Under the pieces are notes generated by a model, which made no database searches, had not been told where the DNA came from, and saw only the letters and a program-made list of their open reading frames with translations. The translations under genes were made by a program, and so were the position numbers. Shown piece after piece: positions 1 to 11,979 of a DNA stretch of 64,000 nucleotides. Source of the stretch: Dimorphilus gyrociliatus (Eukaryota > Annelida > Polychaeta > Dinophilidae); the NCBI GenBank assembly GCA_904063045.1, contig CAJFCJ010000019.1, positions 1,106,570 through 1,170,569 of the forward strand, given 5' to 3'. How positions within the stretch are numbered: the stretch's first letter is position 1; each line of letters opens with the position of its first letter.

Positions 1-574
1 TGCTTTGTAACAATGGGAAATGAACAAATTGTGCCGTAACCCTCATTTCCCGTTCTTTCTATATTCCAAACTGTCAATGACTTCTTCAAAATGCAACTAG
101 AAAGAAGGCTTGCGCATGCGCATTTTTTCCATTTCTAGTGGGCGGATAGCAGTGGAACTGAGAGCGAGGCGTCGTCCATTGTCCGTTTTATGTCGGCAAA
201 GACCGCGTCGATATAACGATTTCTATTCTGCCGCTTGTATGTGTGTATACAGTCAATGCAGAAGAACACACATTGTTAAATGCCTTCTGTATGCACACTT
301 CTTTTTTTTCGCACGCGTTCCCTTGTATCAATAGCCTCGCGACTCGTGTACGTTGACACCTTTCTATTCTTTTCTCCATCTTTCCCTCCCTCGATAGTCG
401 TTCTTTTAGAAAAGCAAAATGCATTTAGCTCTACTTATTTATTCCGGTATTGCCCATTTTACCCTTCAACTTTTTTTTTTTTTAATATACAATTAATGGG
501 AAAATTACTCGCTTCTTGCATATTTTATTAAAGGCGAGCGTCTTTTATTTCTTTTTTTTTATTTATTCCCGCAG
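1..574 (+). promoter_or_regulatory. Promoter/5' region of the p53-family gene with an NRF-1 palindrome
   Basis: No convincing coding exon is visible here. Positions 100-230 are unusually CpG-rich for this window and hold a perfect NRF-1 type palindrome, TGCGCATGCGCA, at 111-122. NRF-1 sites usually lie near transcription starts, so a promoter within about 100-300 is likely (inference). The stretch from about 460 to 574 is pyrimidine-rich and ends in CCCGCAG, a good acceptor for the first recognised p53 exon at 575. Upstream coding exons could still lie left of the window. Confidence 0.45.
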
Positions 575-577
575 ACA

Positions 578-2369
578 ATGTCACCAAATGTTCCGATATC
601 GTCTCAAATGCATAGTTCGCCAACTGTACCGTCCAGGTAAGTGTCGAATGATGATGAGTTTATAATGCGTGTCGGTAAAAGATAAGCTAGTTTAACGTCC
701 AGGCCAACATTATATAGAAATAAATAAAGAGATGTGTACCGACGTTCAAGTGTTTAAAAAGTATTAAAAGTACGCACGCCAGATTGTTTTTGAGATAAAA
801 AAAAACTGTCGAGATTTATTCATGTAGATATTTTTTTTTTTACCATTTAATATTAAATTTTATAACTCATAAAGATAAATAATTCATTCACATTTTGAAC
901 AAGAATTTTATGACATATTCATCTAAAAATATTAAGTATATAGCATACTTGTATTTTAACACCGTAGGCTTATAGCTATACTAATTATTGTAATAATAAT
1001 GGGGATTATCTCATTTCTACAGCGCCTCCTATTCTGGGGATTATGGATTTGAGATAAGCTTTCAGCAACAATCAAAAGAAACTAAATCCACCACTTGGAC
1101 GGTAAGTTAATGTATTTGAGATTTTTTTTGGGATTAGGCCTATAAAATATTTTTTCAAAATGCGCTCGTCTCAGCATATTTGCCTACGCGCTAATCGCTA
1201 TTTGAGATATGCCAAGGCAGAGCGTCGCCAACAAAAAAAAAAATGAAAAAAAAATAATTCTAAAAAAAAAATCTGGGTCACATCGATCTCCTTACGCCGT
1301 TATGTAATTAATTTTATACACCGCAAATAATTGACTTTCCGACGTTTCGTCATTGAAAATCGTGTTCCGTCATAACAGTATTCGGAAATGCTACGCAAGT
1401 TGTTCGTGAGGATGGCGACAACTTGTCCTATTCGATTTAAAACGGCAAGAACACCTCCGCCCAATACCGTCATTCGTGCCATGCCAATCTATATGAAGCC
1501 GGAGCATGTGAGAGAGGTCGTCAAGAGATGTCCTAATCACGCTACCACTAAGGAATATAATGAAAATCATCCTGCACCGGAGCACCTTGTAAGGTGTGAA
1601 CATAAATTGGCTAGATACGAAGAACACGATTATACCGGAAGACAGAGTGTAGTACTTCCACACGAACAGCCTCAGCCAGGTGCCGAATGGGTCACCAACT
1701 TATTCCAATTTATGTGTTTTTCCTCGTGTGTGGGTGGTTTGAATCGGCGACCAATTCAAGTGATCTTTACTCTGGAGGACACTCAGGGCAACGTTTTGGG
1801 AAGGCAAGCCGTTGAAGTTCGTATCTGCGCTTGCCCGGGGCGTGACAGAAGGGCGGATGAAAAGGCCACCGAACCAGTAACAGCTCATAAAAGACCCCAC
1901 ACGCCGAGAATGGGAATGAATACTGAAGTATCGACTTCTTTTGGTACTAAAAGGAAGAGAAACTCGGACGACGAAGTGTTCACGTTAACTGTAAGTGTTT
2001 TATCTTCTCTTCAGGGAGCAGTAAATGAATATATATAAATATATGTTTATTTATTATATTTTTTATTATTAATTTCAGATTAAAGGACGCGAAAATTTTG
2101 AAATGCTATGTAGACTACGTGATTCTTTAGAGTTGAGTTCGATGATACCGCAACAGCAAGTCGATTCATACAAACGTCAACAGAACGATTATAACAAACA
2201 GTTTGTATTTTTACAAGACTTTGATTAATAGTAGTATAATTATTTATCTTTTTCTTATTAAAACAATAGACTAGAAGTTGTAGCCGTTGAAAAGACCAAA
2301 GTTCGCAATGCAACAACGACAAGCAGAGGTCGGACGGTGAAAAATGAATATCAATTTTTTAATGAGTAA
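578..2369 (+). CDS. p53/p63/p73-family transcription factor
   Basis: Sequence-specific nuclear transcription factor of the p53 family (DNA damage and apoptosis control, germline surveillance in invertebrates). Exons: 575-636 (ATG 578), 1023-1101, 1379-1990, 2079-2200, 2270-2369; all GT-AG and phase-consistent, giving 323 residues. The DNA-binding domain fills residues about 30-215. Zinc ligands C97, H100, C159 and C163 are present, as are the DNA-contact arginines in GLNRRP and [11 protein letters not shown] basic KRKR nuclear signal follows, then a tetramerisation domain (about 247-272, [13 protein letters not shown]). The last exon encodes a short basic tail; there is no SAM domain. If the donor at 2201 is not used, reading stops at 2228. 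No acidic transactivation domain or MDM2-binding motif is visible, so this is either a delta-N form or the N-terminal exons lie outside the window. AATAAA at 3509-3514 implies a 3'UTR of about 1.1 kb. Confidence 0.95.
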
Positions 2370-2443
2370 GCACTGCCGTTTTTATTAACAACGTCCAATC
2401 GACACATCTTTTTCTTTTACAAGAAGATATTATCTATACAATC

Positions 2444-2479
<36 letters not shown>

Positions 2480-2553
2480 CTGTTTGTGAATATTTATAGA
2501 TGTTTATAGACAGTATACTTCTATATTATAACATTTTCATATATATGTTTACA

Positions 2554-2588
<35 letters not shown>

Positions 2589-4119
2589 GTGTGTTTACAT
2601 ATATCTCTTTTATTGCCAAACTCGCGAGTTTCATACCTCTCGCTCGTTTTCTTCAGATTGCAGTGCATTTGACCAGTTTGTGTGTTCTATCATTATAACA
2701 AAAAACAAAAAAACTGTTTGAAAGTGTTCATATTAAAAAAAAAAATCTAGAGCGTAAATTATAAAGAGAGTCTGTGAAAGATGGTGGGTTGTGTTCAAGA
2801 GAATTTTAGTAGTTTGAATATTAACTAGGTTTACATATTTTGTACGTTTTCTTCTTTGTTATATACTTAATCGCATCTATTCTTCATAATCTATCTCTAT
2901 ATATTTTTTGTATACTTATATTCTATGTTTTATTCTGAAAAATTGATAATCCGCCCAAAAATATTACTTAATTATTTATTACAGAAAGAAATGCATTTTT
3001 ATTGTGTCTTTGTAAGAGTTTTCGTCCGTCCAACCAATGAGCCAATACGAATTGTATTCTTTTTTGAAAAATATTTAATTCGTATCCGTCCTTTAAATTA
3101 TTCTTGCTGACGAGAAAAAAAAAGTTAAACTGTATGATCGATATAAATTGCATATAAATTATTTGTTCGTTTTATCGTTTTTTGCAAATTTTTTTGTACA
3201 GACTTATTTTTAAAGACAAAAAAAATGGGGAAAAAAAAAAGAGAGAGAGAGAGAAGGGGGTGGGGAAGATATATACTAATATATACAGTATATATATATA
3301 TATATATATAATATAATATAATTTAATATTGGAGACGCTTGTTTAGTGTTAACTGTAGAAATTTTTGGTTAGACGCTTTTATTCTTGTGCCAATTTTGAG
3401 TATTTTTTGGAAAAAACGCTCATATTTTCGAAAAAGTGTTCACGCGATTAAATAGTTTTGTATCGTTGTTATTATTCAATCACCGCGTGTAAAATAATAA
3501 TGTTTGAGAATAAATTTATGAATAGAAAGTTTAAAAGCCTTAAAATCTAAACCTTTTTAACATAAATTGACGGTGTCCGTTGTACTTAAGCCGCCTATTT
3601 GGATCGCTACACGCGCCAAAGCATTCGAATACCTTTGATCTCGGCGGGTGAGGCAGTTATCTCGTTCCCACCGAGAATCTAAATAGGTTTATACAATCCT
3701 CCCCTCTAACTGACCCAGACGATTTAGCTCATTCATCACAATAGAAATTACTCGTTTCCTGTCTGGTGGATGACTTCTTAGCCTGTGGGAAATTTGCGCT
3801 TGTAAAGATGTTTAATGATGTCTCTATTCAACTTGGCATTTAGACAGGTCGTCCTAGTACTGTCATATCCCGGTAGATGGCTCTACCATACGATAGCAGA
3901 GAAACCGGTAGTCATGCTGTCGTTTCTTAAGTTTTCTGTATATTTTCCACATCTCAACTTGAATACAAAAAACATACATGTATACATTCCTCAATATTCC
4001 TATTTAAAAATAAACAAACTAAATGCCGTTTTCTACTCAATTTACTCAATATTTCTCTTCATTTTAACTATTCTTGACCAAATTGAACTTCAGCAGTTTT
4101 TTCACGTCTATATAAAAAG
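2370..4119. other. p53 3'UTR and ZNF511-like upstream region
   Basis: No gene seen. Positions 2440-2600 and 3280-3312 are (TA)n tracts and 3238-3254 is a (GA)n tract. The p53 3'UTR probably extends to the AATAAA at 3509-3514. A GC-richer unique patch at 3575-3730 is followed by the ZNF511-like promoter. The ORF at 3815-4135 overlaps that gene's start in another frame and has no family features. Confidence 0.5.
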
Positions 4120-5234
4120 ATGTCGGACTCTATAGACCATGAACCGTGGTCTTGGAAGCCGCTTTTGAAGAGAAAGCACGATACCGGTAATAAAAAAGAT
4201 GAAGAGGGAGATGACGAATGTCAATTGTCAAAGTATTATAGGATCGATACTGTTGAGTGAGTATAAACGAAAATCTTTTTTATTTTCTTACTCACCCATT
4301 TGGCGGACGACGATTCATTGTAAACTCTTGTAATTCGCGTTTTAGAATGCCGGACAATATTATTAAGTGCCAAATCGGACCCTGTCAAAAGGTTTTCTCC
4401 TCCCTAGTTGAGTAAGTTATAATTTCCCTTCTCCTTTTCTCCTTATAATTAATCATAAAAACTTCAATCGACAGATTCGAAGCCCATTATAATACACGCC
4501 ACAAAAACGTATGCTGTGAATGTAAACGTTACTTTCTCTCCGAACACGTTCTTAACATTCATATAGCAGAATGGCACGATCCATTTTTTGCTGTAAAATT
4601 CGAAAATGGAATTGAAAAACTGGTTAGAAAATTTTCCAAGTGCAATCCAAAAATTCTCTCAATCTTTTTTTTCTCTTTATTTTTTTTTTACCTACCATTT
4701 TGACTTTTCTCCGTCTTTTTTCTAGTTCAAGTGCCTTGATGAACCATGCAATGAAGTATTTAATACACCGAACGAAAGACGTGAACATATGATAATGGTC
4801 CATAAATTTTCGGCCTCCTTTAAATTCAGCAAAAATGATTATAAAAAGTTGGTTTTTAAATGAAAGCTTATAAATGTTTTTCTAAGTTGTTTTTCTTTTT
4901 TTATAACTTTTGAGTGGGCGATTGTTTTTGATTTAGTGTTTAAATAAGCCTCAAGCATACAAATACCCTCTTAATAGAATGTCTAAGAAAGGTTTCAAAT
5001 AGCCTTAATGAACTTTTTCATTATTTACTTTTCAATAATAGTTAAAACCCATTGTATTAATTAGGAGAAATAGAAGAAACCTACAGATTAAGATGTATAT
5101 GGGAAAGGGGATTTACGTCGGGCTAATTTGCTTTATAATAACTAACGAAGCAAGGGCAAAAAAAATCTTGTCTTCTGCTCTTTTAGTACTTTAAGTGCAT
5201 AAGTTGAATAATTCGTGATTATTGTTATCCTAAC

Positions 5235-5269
<35 letters not shown>

Positions 5270-5776
5270 CTTGGAACGTGATCACAATCTATCTGACATT
5301 GCTGTCTACAAATTATAGATTTCTATTGTCTTGTACTTCTTTAAAAATGCTGATGTGTCCTTAATAGCAATGCTCAATGCAATTGACTGCATAATTTCAG
5401 TATTAAAGATCCTTAGATGTCTGCTAGTTTTTACGTCCGTATTAAGCCTATGTAGTCTTTGTTCTGTAGGGAGCGTGCTCAAAATTTTTTTTATCCTCTT
5501 TTCAGAGGCAAGAAGGAAAGTAGACGTCAGATAAAAAATAAAACACGACCGGAAAGCGCCCTGTCGATCGAATTGGAAAGCGACGGATCAGTCTCACCGA
5601 ACACTAGTCCTCGCTGTAAGTCTCCAACACCGAGCAGCTCTCCTTCGGGAAGTGGAAAGAGGATCCCAAATCACTTAAATTTTGGACATAAGCTTCCAAC
5701 AAGAGCAGTAAGCAGCCTAGATCATATGAAAGATCTTAGTGCTGCTTTAGATCAACAAACAAGAGAAAACATTTAA
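4120..5776 (+). CDS. ZNF511: ZNF511-like C2H2 zinc-finger protein
   Basis: Small nuclear zinc-finger protein of the ZNF511 family; its biochemical role is poorly known. Exons: 4120-4256, 4346-4411, 4475-4622, 4726-4847, 5506-5776; phases join without a break to 247 residues, close to the vertebrate ~250. Three C2H2 fingers lie in the middle: one starting IKCQIGPCQKVF, one starting VCCECKRYF and ending in the family-typical HIAEWHDPFF, and one starting FKCLDEPCNEVF. The C-terminal block KRIPNHLNFGHK matches the conserved ZNF511 tail, preceded by a Ser/Pro-rich linker. The donor at 4848 (GTTGGT) is weak and its 658 bp intron, containing a (TA)n tract at 5233-5270, is long for this gene. Without that splice, reading stops 12 codons later at 4861. 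Polyadenylation signals AATAAA occur at 5805 and 5813. Confidence 0.88.
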
Positions 5777-6526
5777 TCGTATTCTTTAAAAGTAAAAAGT
5801 ATGAAATAAAAGGAATAAAACTGTAATTTCATAACTTTATATCTGTTTTATCGTAGTTCATTATTGGATTTAATGGGACAAAATAATAATAAAGCGAACC
5901 AATTAAACTATTTTGAAACAAGAACTCTTACAGGAAAAATAATCGATTTGTCTTCCCTTCATACTTACTTAAAGACACTCGAAGTTCTCGGAAGCCTTTA
6001 TATAAGAGAAACGTAACTCCTTAAGTCTTCTAAATATTAGAGACAAACTGTTCGTAAGATAGATTAAAAACATCTGGTGAATGAAAATTAAAGTTGATTA
6101 GACTGTAGTCTATAACACACCTAGTGTACTTTCTTATTTATAATTCATAGAATGTCAATTGAATATAGTGATTTCCTGGAAATTATAATAAGCTTAACAA
6201 CAACTCTAAGATACTATAATCCTAAGTAGGTTATTATCAAATAACTATAATCTCTATTAGTGTGTACACGGTAAACATATACTCAAACGGTAAACATATC
6301 TTACTATAGTTAATCAAATTCTTTTGGAGGGAACCCCTCGCTCCCCCTTTCGTATCGAAATTGTATATGTAGCATCTGTAGTATAATATTATCTTTTTAT
6401 TATACTGGGAATATATAAACTACGATTTCTATTTGAGCAAAAACACTCGCCTATGTATATAATAAGACGAATACTAAAGAGTTAACATCCTTAGACATCT
6501 TAACACGGACTTGAAAAAAACCAAAG
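5777..6526. other. Intergenic, AT-rich
   Basis: Contains the 3' end of the ZNF511-like gene and the upstream region of the DUF885 gene. No ORF, repeat array or RNA gene recognised. Confidence 0.5.
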
Positions 6527-9500
6527 ATGATTGTCTTACTGTTAATCACGGCTGCTATAAACTTTTCGTCATCGGAATTATCATTAATAGAAAAGGATAA
6601 GAAGATAATGAAGGAGTTTAAATTCAAAGTTATAAATATTGCAAAAACTTTTGACTCTGAAATACCACTTTGTCCAGATGATTCAATGATATCTGAGAAT
6701 ATGGTAAGAGAAATTTATTGATAAACACTATATAGGTCATATTAAGCACTTAGAAAGAGTATATATCATTTTTTTTTTAATAAACAAAGAACTTCGTAGG
6801 GTAATTATTTGTCTATCATAGTTTTTTTTGTAGATTTTATATCCATATCTTGTCGTATAGCTGCAATAAGGATTATTAGAAATCATCGGTAGTCTCTGGT
6901 GTTTTGTTTTAAATCTGTTTTAGTATCTGGCATATGTTCTTGATTATCCTAAGGTCACAGCTTTCTATGGGCCTGTCTTTCATCACTGTAAAGCGTTTTC
7001 TTCTTAAATATTACATAGCAATCTTTGCCTTGTACATTATGCTTTGATCTCTTCTCCTAAAGGATATAACTTTATTTTTTGTAAGAGGGATATAATACTC
7101 CCAACAGGATATTAATTGTCCCATTGTAAAAATCCTACGGATCTGAAACTATTTTGTCCCTTGTAGCTTGCCATACTGTAAATTCTTTGTATTTTGATAT
7201 ATTTGGCATATCTCCTCAAGCCTATTTTAATACAGAATACAAGTAGATTCATCAGATCAAACTATTGTCTTCTAATCTTCCTGTTTTTTTTTTCGTCAGC
7301 ATGTAACTAGATATAAAATTATCTTGTCAACATTTAGCCCTTTTCTTACTTCCTTTTTATTCGGATTTTCTCCTCCATATCTCCGAATAATCTTGTCTTT
7401 GTTAATTTTCATATATTTTCAAGTTGTCTATCATCTCTCTTTATTTCCTGAGTATTCGCTAATAATAAAACTTTTTTGCTATATTCATGTTGGTATTTAA
7501 GAGCGTAATAAATTCCCCTTTCTTCGCGTGGATGTACTAATCATTTTGCCATCCTTTTAAAGGCAAACTTCTCTTTTTACTGCGAATATAATTAATTTTA
7601 CAGCAAACTAGAATTGCGCAAGATTATTTGCAGACTTCTTCAATATACATCAATTTAGTCTGAATGTTTAGTTGATTAATTGGCTAATTAATTAATTGAT
7701 TTATTAACAATTTATTTTTTTCCTCAGGGAAAATTCAATAAATTTTATGACTGGTTGATGAAAATTGACCCATACAAACTCAACAATGTCCATAATCGTC
7801 GTTTTGTTAAAAGTTTTCAGCAGTCTATTCAAGTCATGAATGACAATCTAAAATATTTAAATTAAGTATTTTAATTAGTTTATTTAAGAGAAACTATTTT
7901 TCTCGAATATTTGTACTTTCTGTTTTAATATGACTATTTGTTTTATTAGATGGAGTTACTTGTATCAATGCAACCCTTTCTACGATGAATGTTATTCGCT
8001 ACAGCGTTTAAAGACTACAAAATGTTTCTCAAGATTATCGAGGGCAGTAAAAATATGGAATGAAACTTTTGTCTATAACAAAGCATATGTTGATAGATTG
8101 TTTATAAAAGTAATAATATTTACAAGTTTTACTTGTACTTTGGCTGAAGCATAACGAAATTCTCTACTACAGAACCAGCTTTTGCAACGTTGTAAAAGTT
8201 TAAAAAGAGATTCAATGTGCCTAACTATCTATGAAAATGTGAAAGATTTGTATGAAATTAAAACGAAAATTAAGGTACTATTAAAATATCGAGATATCTC
8301 TTTTCAAAGTGTATAAATATAAAAACTTTAATACCTTTTCTCTCCTCCACTCTCTTCTTATCTACATTCTTTAGGAAAGATTTCAAGAGTATAATAATTC
8401 ATTTAGTATATTCTACATCAATCAGGGGAAAAACGTTTACAATTCTATCTTAAAACACATGTTAGGAAGATATAGGGGTGACTTTGTAAAATTACATAAT
8501 TTGGGTTTAAAAGAAGTAGCAAGAATACAAACAGAGATGAAGGTGATTATTTTATTGTTACTTAATAAAAAGATTGATGCTTGATTCCCATAAAAAAGAT
8601 AATATTTAGAAAATTGAATTTAACTGGAGATTTTACAGAAATAAGAGATTATTTCAATTCTGATAGGAATAATTTCTTTAAAAACTCGCAGGATATTGAA
8701 GAATTCTTATTAAATAAATTAAAAGAGTATTTGCCAATTTTTCAAAGAGTCTTTTTACGGCCTATAACTATGCCAAAGTTAGTATTACACAGTGCATTTA
8801 TCGAGTAGAAAATTCCAACTAATTTCCTATATTTATGTGACAGGATTTCTTTGATAAACAACTCTCATAGTTTTCTGGCTGCCTTTTACAAAGACAGAAA
8901 TGTTTTTAGAATGAACGTTAAATATAAGGATGGCTTGTATAAATTTTTCTATTTACCGATACTATTTCACGAAACTATACCGGGTCATAGTTTACAAATA
9001 ATTACGTATAGCTCGAAAAATATTACAAAAATTGATATTGGTCTTGAACTAACACCATTTGGTACTGCAAGCTTTGCGGCGTCTATTGAAGGTTGGGGTC
9101 TATACGCTGAGTATTTAGCGAAAAGATTAAATTGCTACAGGACAAATTTGGATTTGGTTGGTCATTATTCATTTTTACTTTTAAGAGCTAGTCGATTGGT
9201 TGTTGATACTGGCATCCATGGCTATGGGTGGTCGTATGATAGATCCGTATCTTACCTCCTGAAAAATACACTTTTCAATAAGGAAGGGGCAAAATCAGAG
9301 GTGAAAAGATACTTTACCTATCCCGGACAGGCTACAAGCTATTACATAGGATATTTATCAATAACAAACGCTTTGTCTAAAGCGGAAAAAAAATTAGGCC
9401 TATTATTCAATTTAAAACATTTTCACGAAGTTGTACTAGAATCACTGAAATACGGACCACTAGAGACAATGGAAGAAGCTGTTGATGACTTAATAGATTA

Positions 9501-9675
9501 TACTCTCAGCTGCTCTAATGGAGATAAACAATGTCGAAAAGAAAAGTATAGACATCTCAATTATTTGAATATTACAACCATTCAAACATCGTCTAAGTCT
9601 TCGTCCTTAAATCAGTTATCCCTTATCTCTTCGATGGCTTATCAAATATTTCTATTTATAGTATTTACATTGTAA
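6527..9675 (+). CDS. DUF885 family metallopeptidase-like ectoprotein, exon 2/3 junction broken or unresolved
   Basis: Predicted zinc-dependent hydrolase of Pfam DUF885; substrate unknown. Exons: 6527-6703, 7728-7865, 7950-8109, 8173-8274, 8375-8542, 8599-8777, 8844-9675. Exon 1 starts with a signal peptide (MIVLLLITAAINFSSS). Exon 7 carries HETIPGHSLQ, the HExxPGH signature, then EGWGLYAE and LVVDTGIHGYGWS, all family hallmarks. The last ~20 residues are hydrophobic after a Ser-rich stretch, suggesting a GPI anchor. Total length would be about 584, normal for the family. Exon 2 is open in only one frame and ends in TAA (7863-7865) directly before its donor, while exon 3 needs phase 2, so no join of exons 2 and 3 preserves the frame. 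The gene may be a young pseudogene, contain a sequence error, or use an exon I did not find. AATAAA at 9710-9715. Confidence 0.75.
6830..7560 (-). mobile_element. Possible decayed Tc1/mariner-like transposase relic in a DUF885 intron
   Basis: The 1 kb intron at 6704-7727 is ten times longer than its neighbours. Its reverse complement gives broken coding-like fragments, including an SDES-containing segment near 7250 preceded by RLEDNSLI, reminiscent of the WSDES block of Tc1 transposases. There are many stops and no terminal repeats were found. This is a weak pattern match only. Confidence 0.2.
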
Positions 9676-11910
9676 AAAAAATTTTAGATTTTCATTAGTT
9701 TGTTCGTGCAATAAAATTTGTAGTTCACTCGAGTGGATATTTTATCGTTATCATTTTTAATCCTGTCTTTGTGATTCTTTTTCAATGATAACTATGACAT
9801 TAATCTGGTCTAATGAGATATATAATTATAACTTTTCTTTGTGTAAATAAATTTTATTGTTTTTCCTATCTCTTTCTCATTGTTCTTTATTTTCTGTTTG
9901 ACAAATAGAAACCATGACTCTCTCTCTCTCGCTACTAAAAGATATAAGAAGAGCAGAAAAAGAAAAAGAAGCGATATTTAAATGAAATGCGGGAAGTAGA
10001 GGGGAGGGGAAAATGGTAAGTGCACTAGATGGTAGAAGGTTGAGAGAAAATAATAAGAAAAGAGAGAAAGAAAGGGAGAGAGTGAGTGAGTGAGTGAGTG
10101 AGTGAGTGAGAGAGAGAGAGAGAGAGAAAGCTAAAGACGAAAGTAGATATAAAGGAGAGAGTGGGAGTTTTTTCTTAATGATCCATAAGTAGTTTTTAAA
10201 TAAAATGAGAGAATGTAATAACAGTATTAATTAGTTAACGTTATAGTTGTTTTGTCTTCTTAATTAGCAGAAAATTGTTCAATTTATCCCCCTACGAACA
10301 AAGAGATTTACATAGTGCATGCGTAAGATAAAGTGGCCTAAACACATAAAAAGAATTAAATGAGTACTATTAAAAATCTGCTGCTCTTTTTTAAGATAAT
10401 TAAAAAGTTTTTATTTCTAATTCAAAAGCAAAAATAGGATATTTGACATTGTTATAAGATAAATAGATCATAAGGCGTATATATACTGTATATATAGTAT
10501 AAAATATATATATATATATGTTTTTATTATCATCTTATTTATATCACGTCTTATTTTTTGTGAGGACGTTCATACTTTTTGTCTCATTATTTCCTGATTT
10601 ACATATCAATCTTTTAATATTGACTTTTATTACGAAATATTATTTAAACTGCTTTTAACGACATCTATCGGATTGTCTGAAAGTTATTTATAAAGGCTTA
10701 TTCTTACAGAGCATTTTAATCACATTGCTAACCATATTACCATACAACCATATTATAATATTTCATAATCGTATAATCGCTGAATTGACTTTTTTCTCGT
10801 TTTCCGCTTGATAGGCCAACGTTATTCGTTTCAATTATTTCGTCTATTTTTAGGTCGCCCTTTTTTATTATTTAGTTAACCGGACGATATTTACCCCAGC
10901 ATGTTCTTCCACTTAGATAAAAGGAGATGGAAGAAATCTATGACGAAGACGTGAAATTCTACTCCACTTAATTGCTTCACATACAAGCTCTGCTATTTTG
11001 CCTGTAATCAGCTTAGTTTGTTCTAATTTTCCACCCTAATTAATATTTTCATTAATTTACTAATTGTTGTCATTTGAACACGTCTTTCCCTCAACGACCA
11101 ACCATAACTAAGGAAATACTAGGGATGTGAAAAAAAAATAGGAAATGTAAAGATTTCAAGTGGGATAAAAGTTATTTGGAAATTTTGAAAAGGGAATTTT
11201 AACAACAGACAACTATTGACACAATTCAAATGAAGTGAAGCGAAGAAAAGCATACATAACAAGACTTTGGCATAAACGACAATTTTTTTCTATTTTTTAT
11301 ATTTAAGAACTATTTTTAAGAATTTTTATTTGCTTTTGTACTAAAAATGGGATAGGGAGATATTCTCTTTTCTTTTTTATATTTACAAAATAGCTCTTCT
11401 TCATTACTCTCTAGCTTTCTCTCTCTCACTCTCTTTCTCTCTTTGTCACTTATTCACTCACTTTTTTTTAGTAATAAGTCGTGTGGGCTGATTATCAGTT
11501 TCTCTCTGTCTACACGAAACGCGTTTGATTATCTGTGTATGTGTACATAAACGATTTATCGTCGTCCCGTGTATACAATACGCCGCCGACTCGGATTTAA
11601 TTCGCTTATCGATTAGGCGCCCTTTTGTTTTCTTTCTACGTTACTGATATAATAAATTTTTGTGGGACCGTTATTATTTTGTCTTCATTCAAAAAATAAA
11701 ATTCTACGTTTCGTATAGTTCCTTTATACTCTTTTATTGAACCAGTCAATTTACCTATCTATATATCTATCTTGATCTATCTGTCTGGTTTTTTTCTATT
11801 CTATTTCTTTTCATCAAAACGAAATTTGTAACAGAAAATTTCGCTAATCAAATGTCGGAAACGTTAGATAATTTGACCCATAGATGGCGACGCCGTTAAC
11901 GGTTACCTGT
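9676..11910. other. Intergenic AT-rich DNA with simple repeats
   Basis: No supported gene. Begins with the DUF885 3'UTR. Positions 10058-10130 are GA/GAGT-rich, including a (GAGT)n run at about 10081-10109. Positions 10478-10520 hold a (TA)n tract with an internal TACTGTA. From about 11400 the composition shifts to pyrimidine-rich and then CpG-containing DNA leading into the promoter of the next gene. Confidence 0.5.
10058..10130. repeat. (GAGT)n / (GA)n microsatellite
   Basis: Direct reading shows GAGT repeated about seven times and then GA dinucleotides. Confidence 0.9.
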
Positions 11911-11979
11911 ATCACGTGACCGTGCATCTGAAATGGCGGCAAACATGGCGTTTACAACATTGCTAAATCGGGGTTCAAG
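11911..11979 (+). promoter_or_regulatory. Alternative promoter and first exon (1a) of the C2H2 zinc-finger gene
   Basis: ATCACGTGAC (USF/MITF-type E-box palindrome) lies at 11911-11920, immediately before ATG 11933 in the context AAATGGCGGC, which resembles a YY1 element. The short exon 11933-11979 encodes MAANMAFTTLLNRGS and ends in AG before GTGAGC. Its phase (2) fits exon 2 at 15009 exactly, so it can splice into the same reading frame as exon 1b. Inferred, not proven. Confidence 0.4.

Noticed and set aside
1391-1900. Minus-strand ORFs opposite the p53 exon
   Set aside because: Shadow frames of a clearly conserved plus-strand DNA-binding domain.
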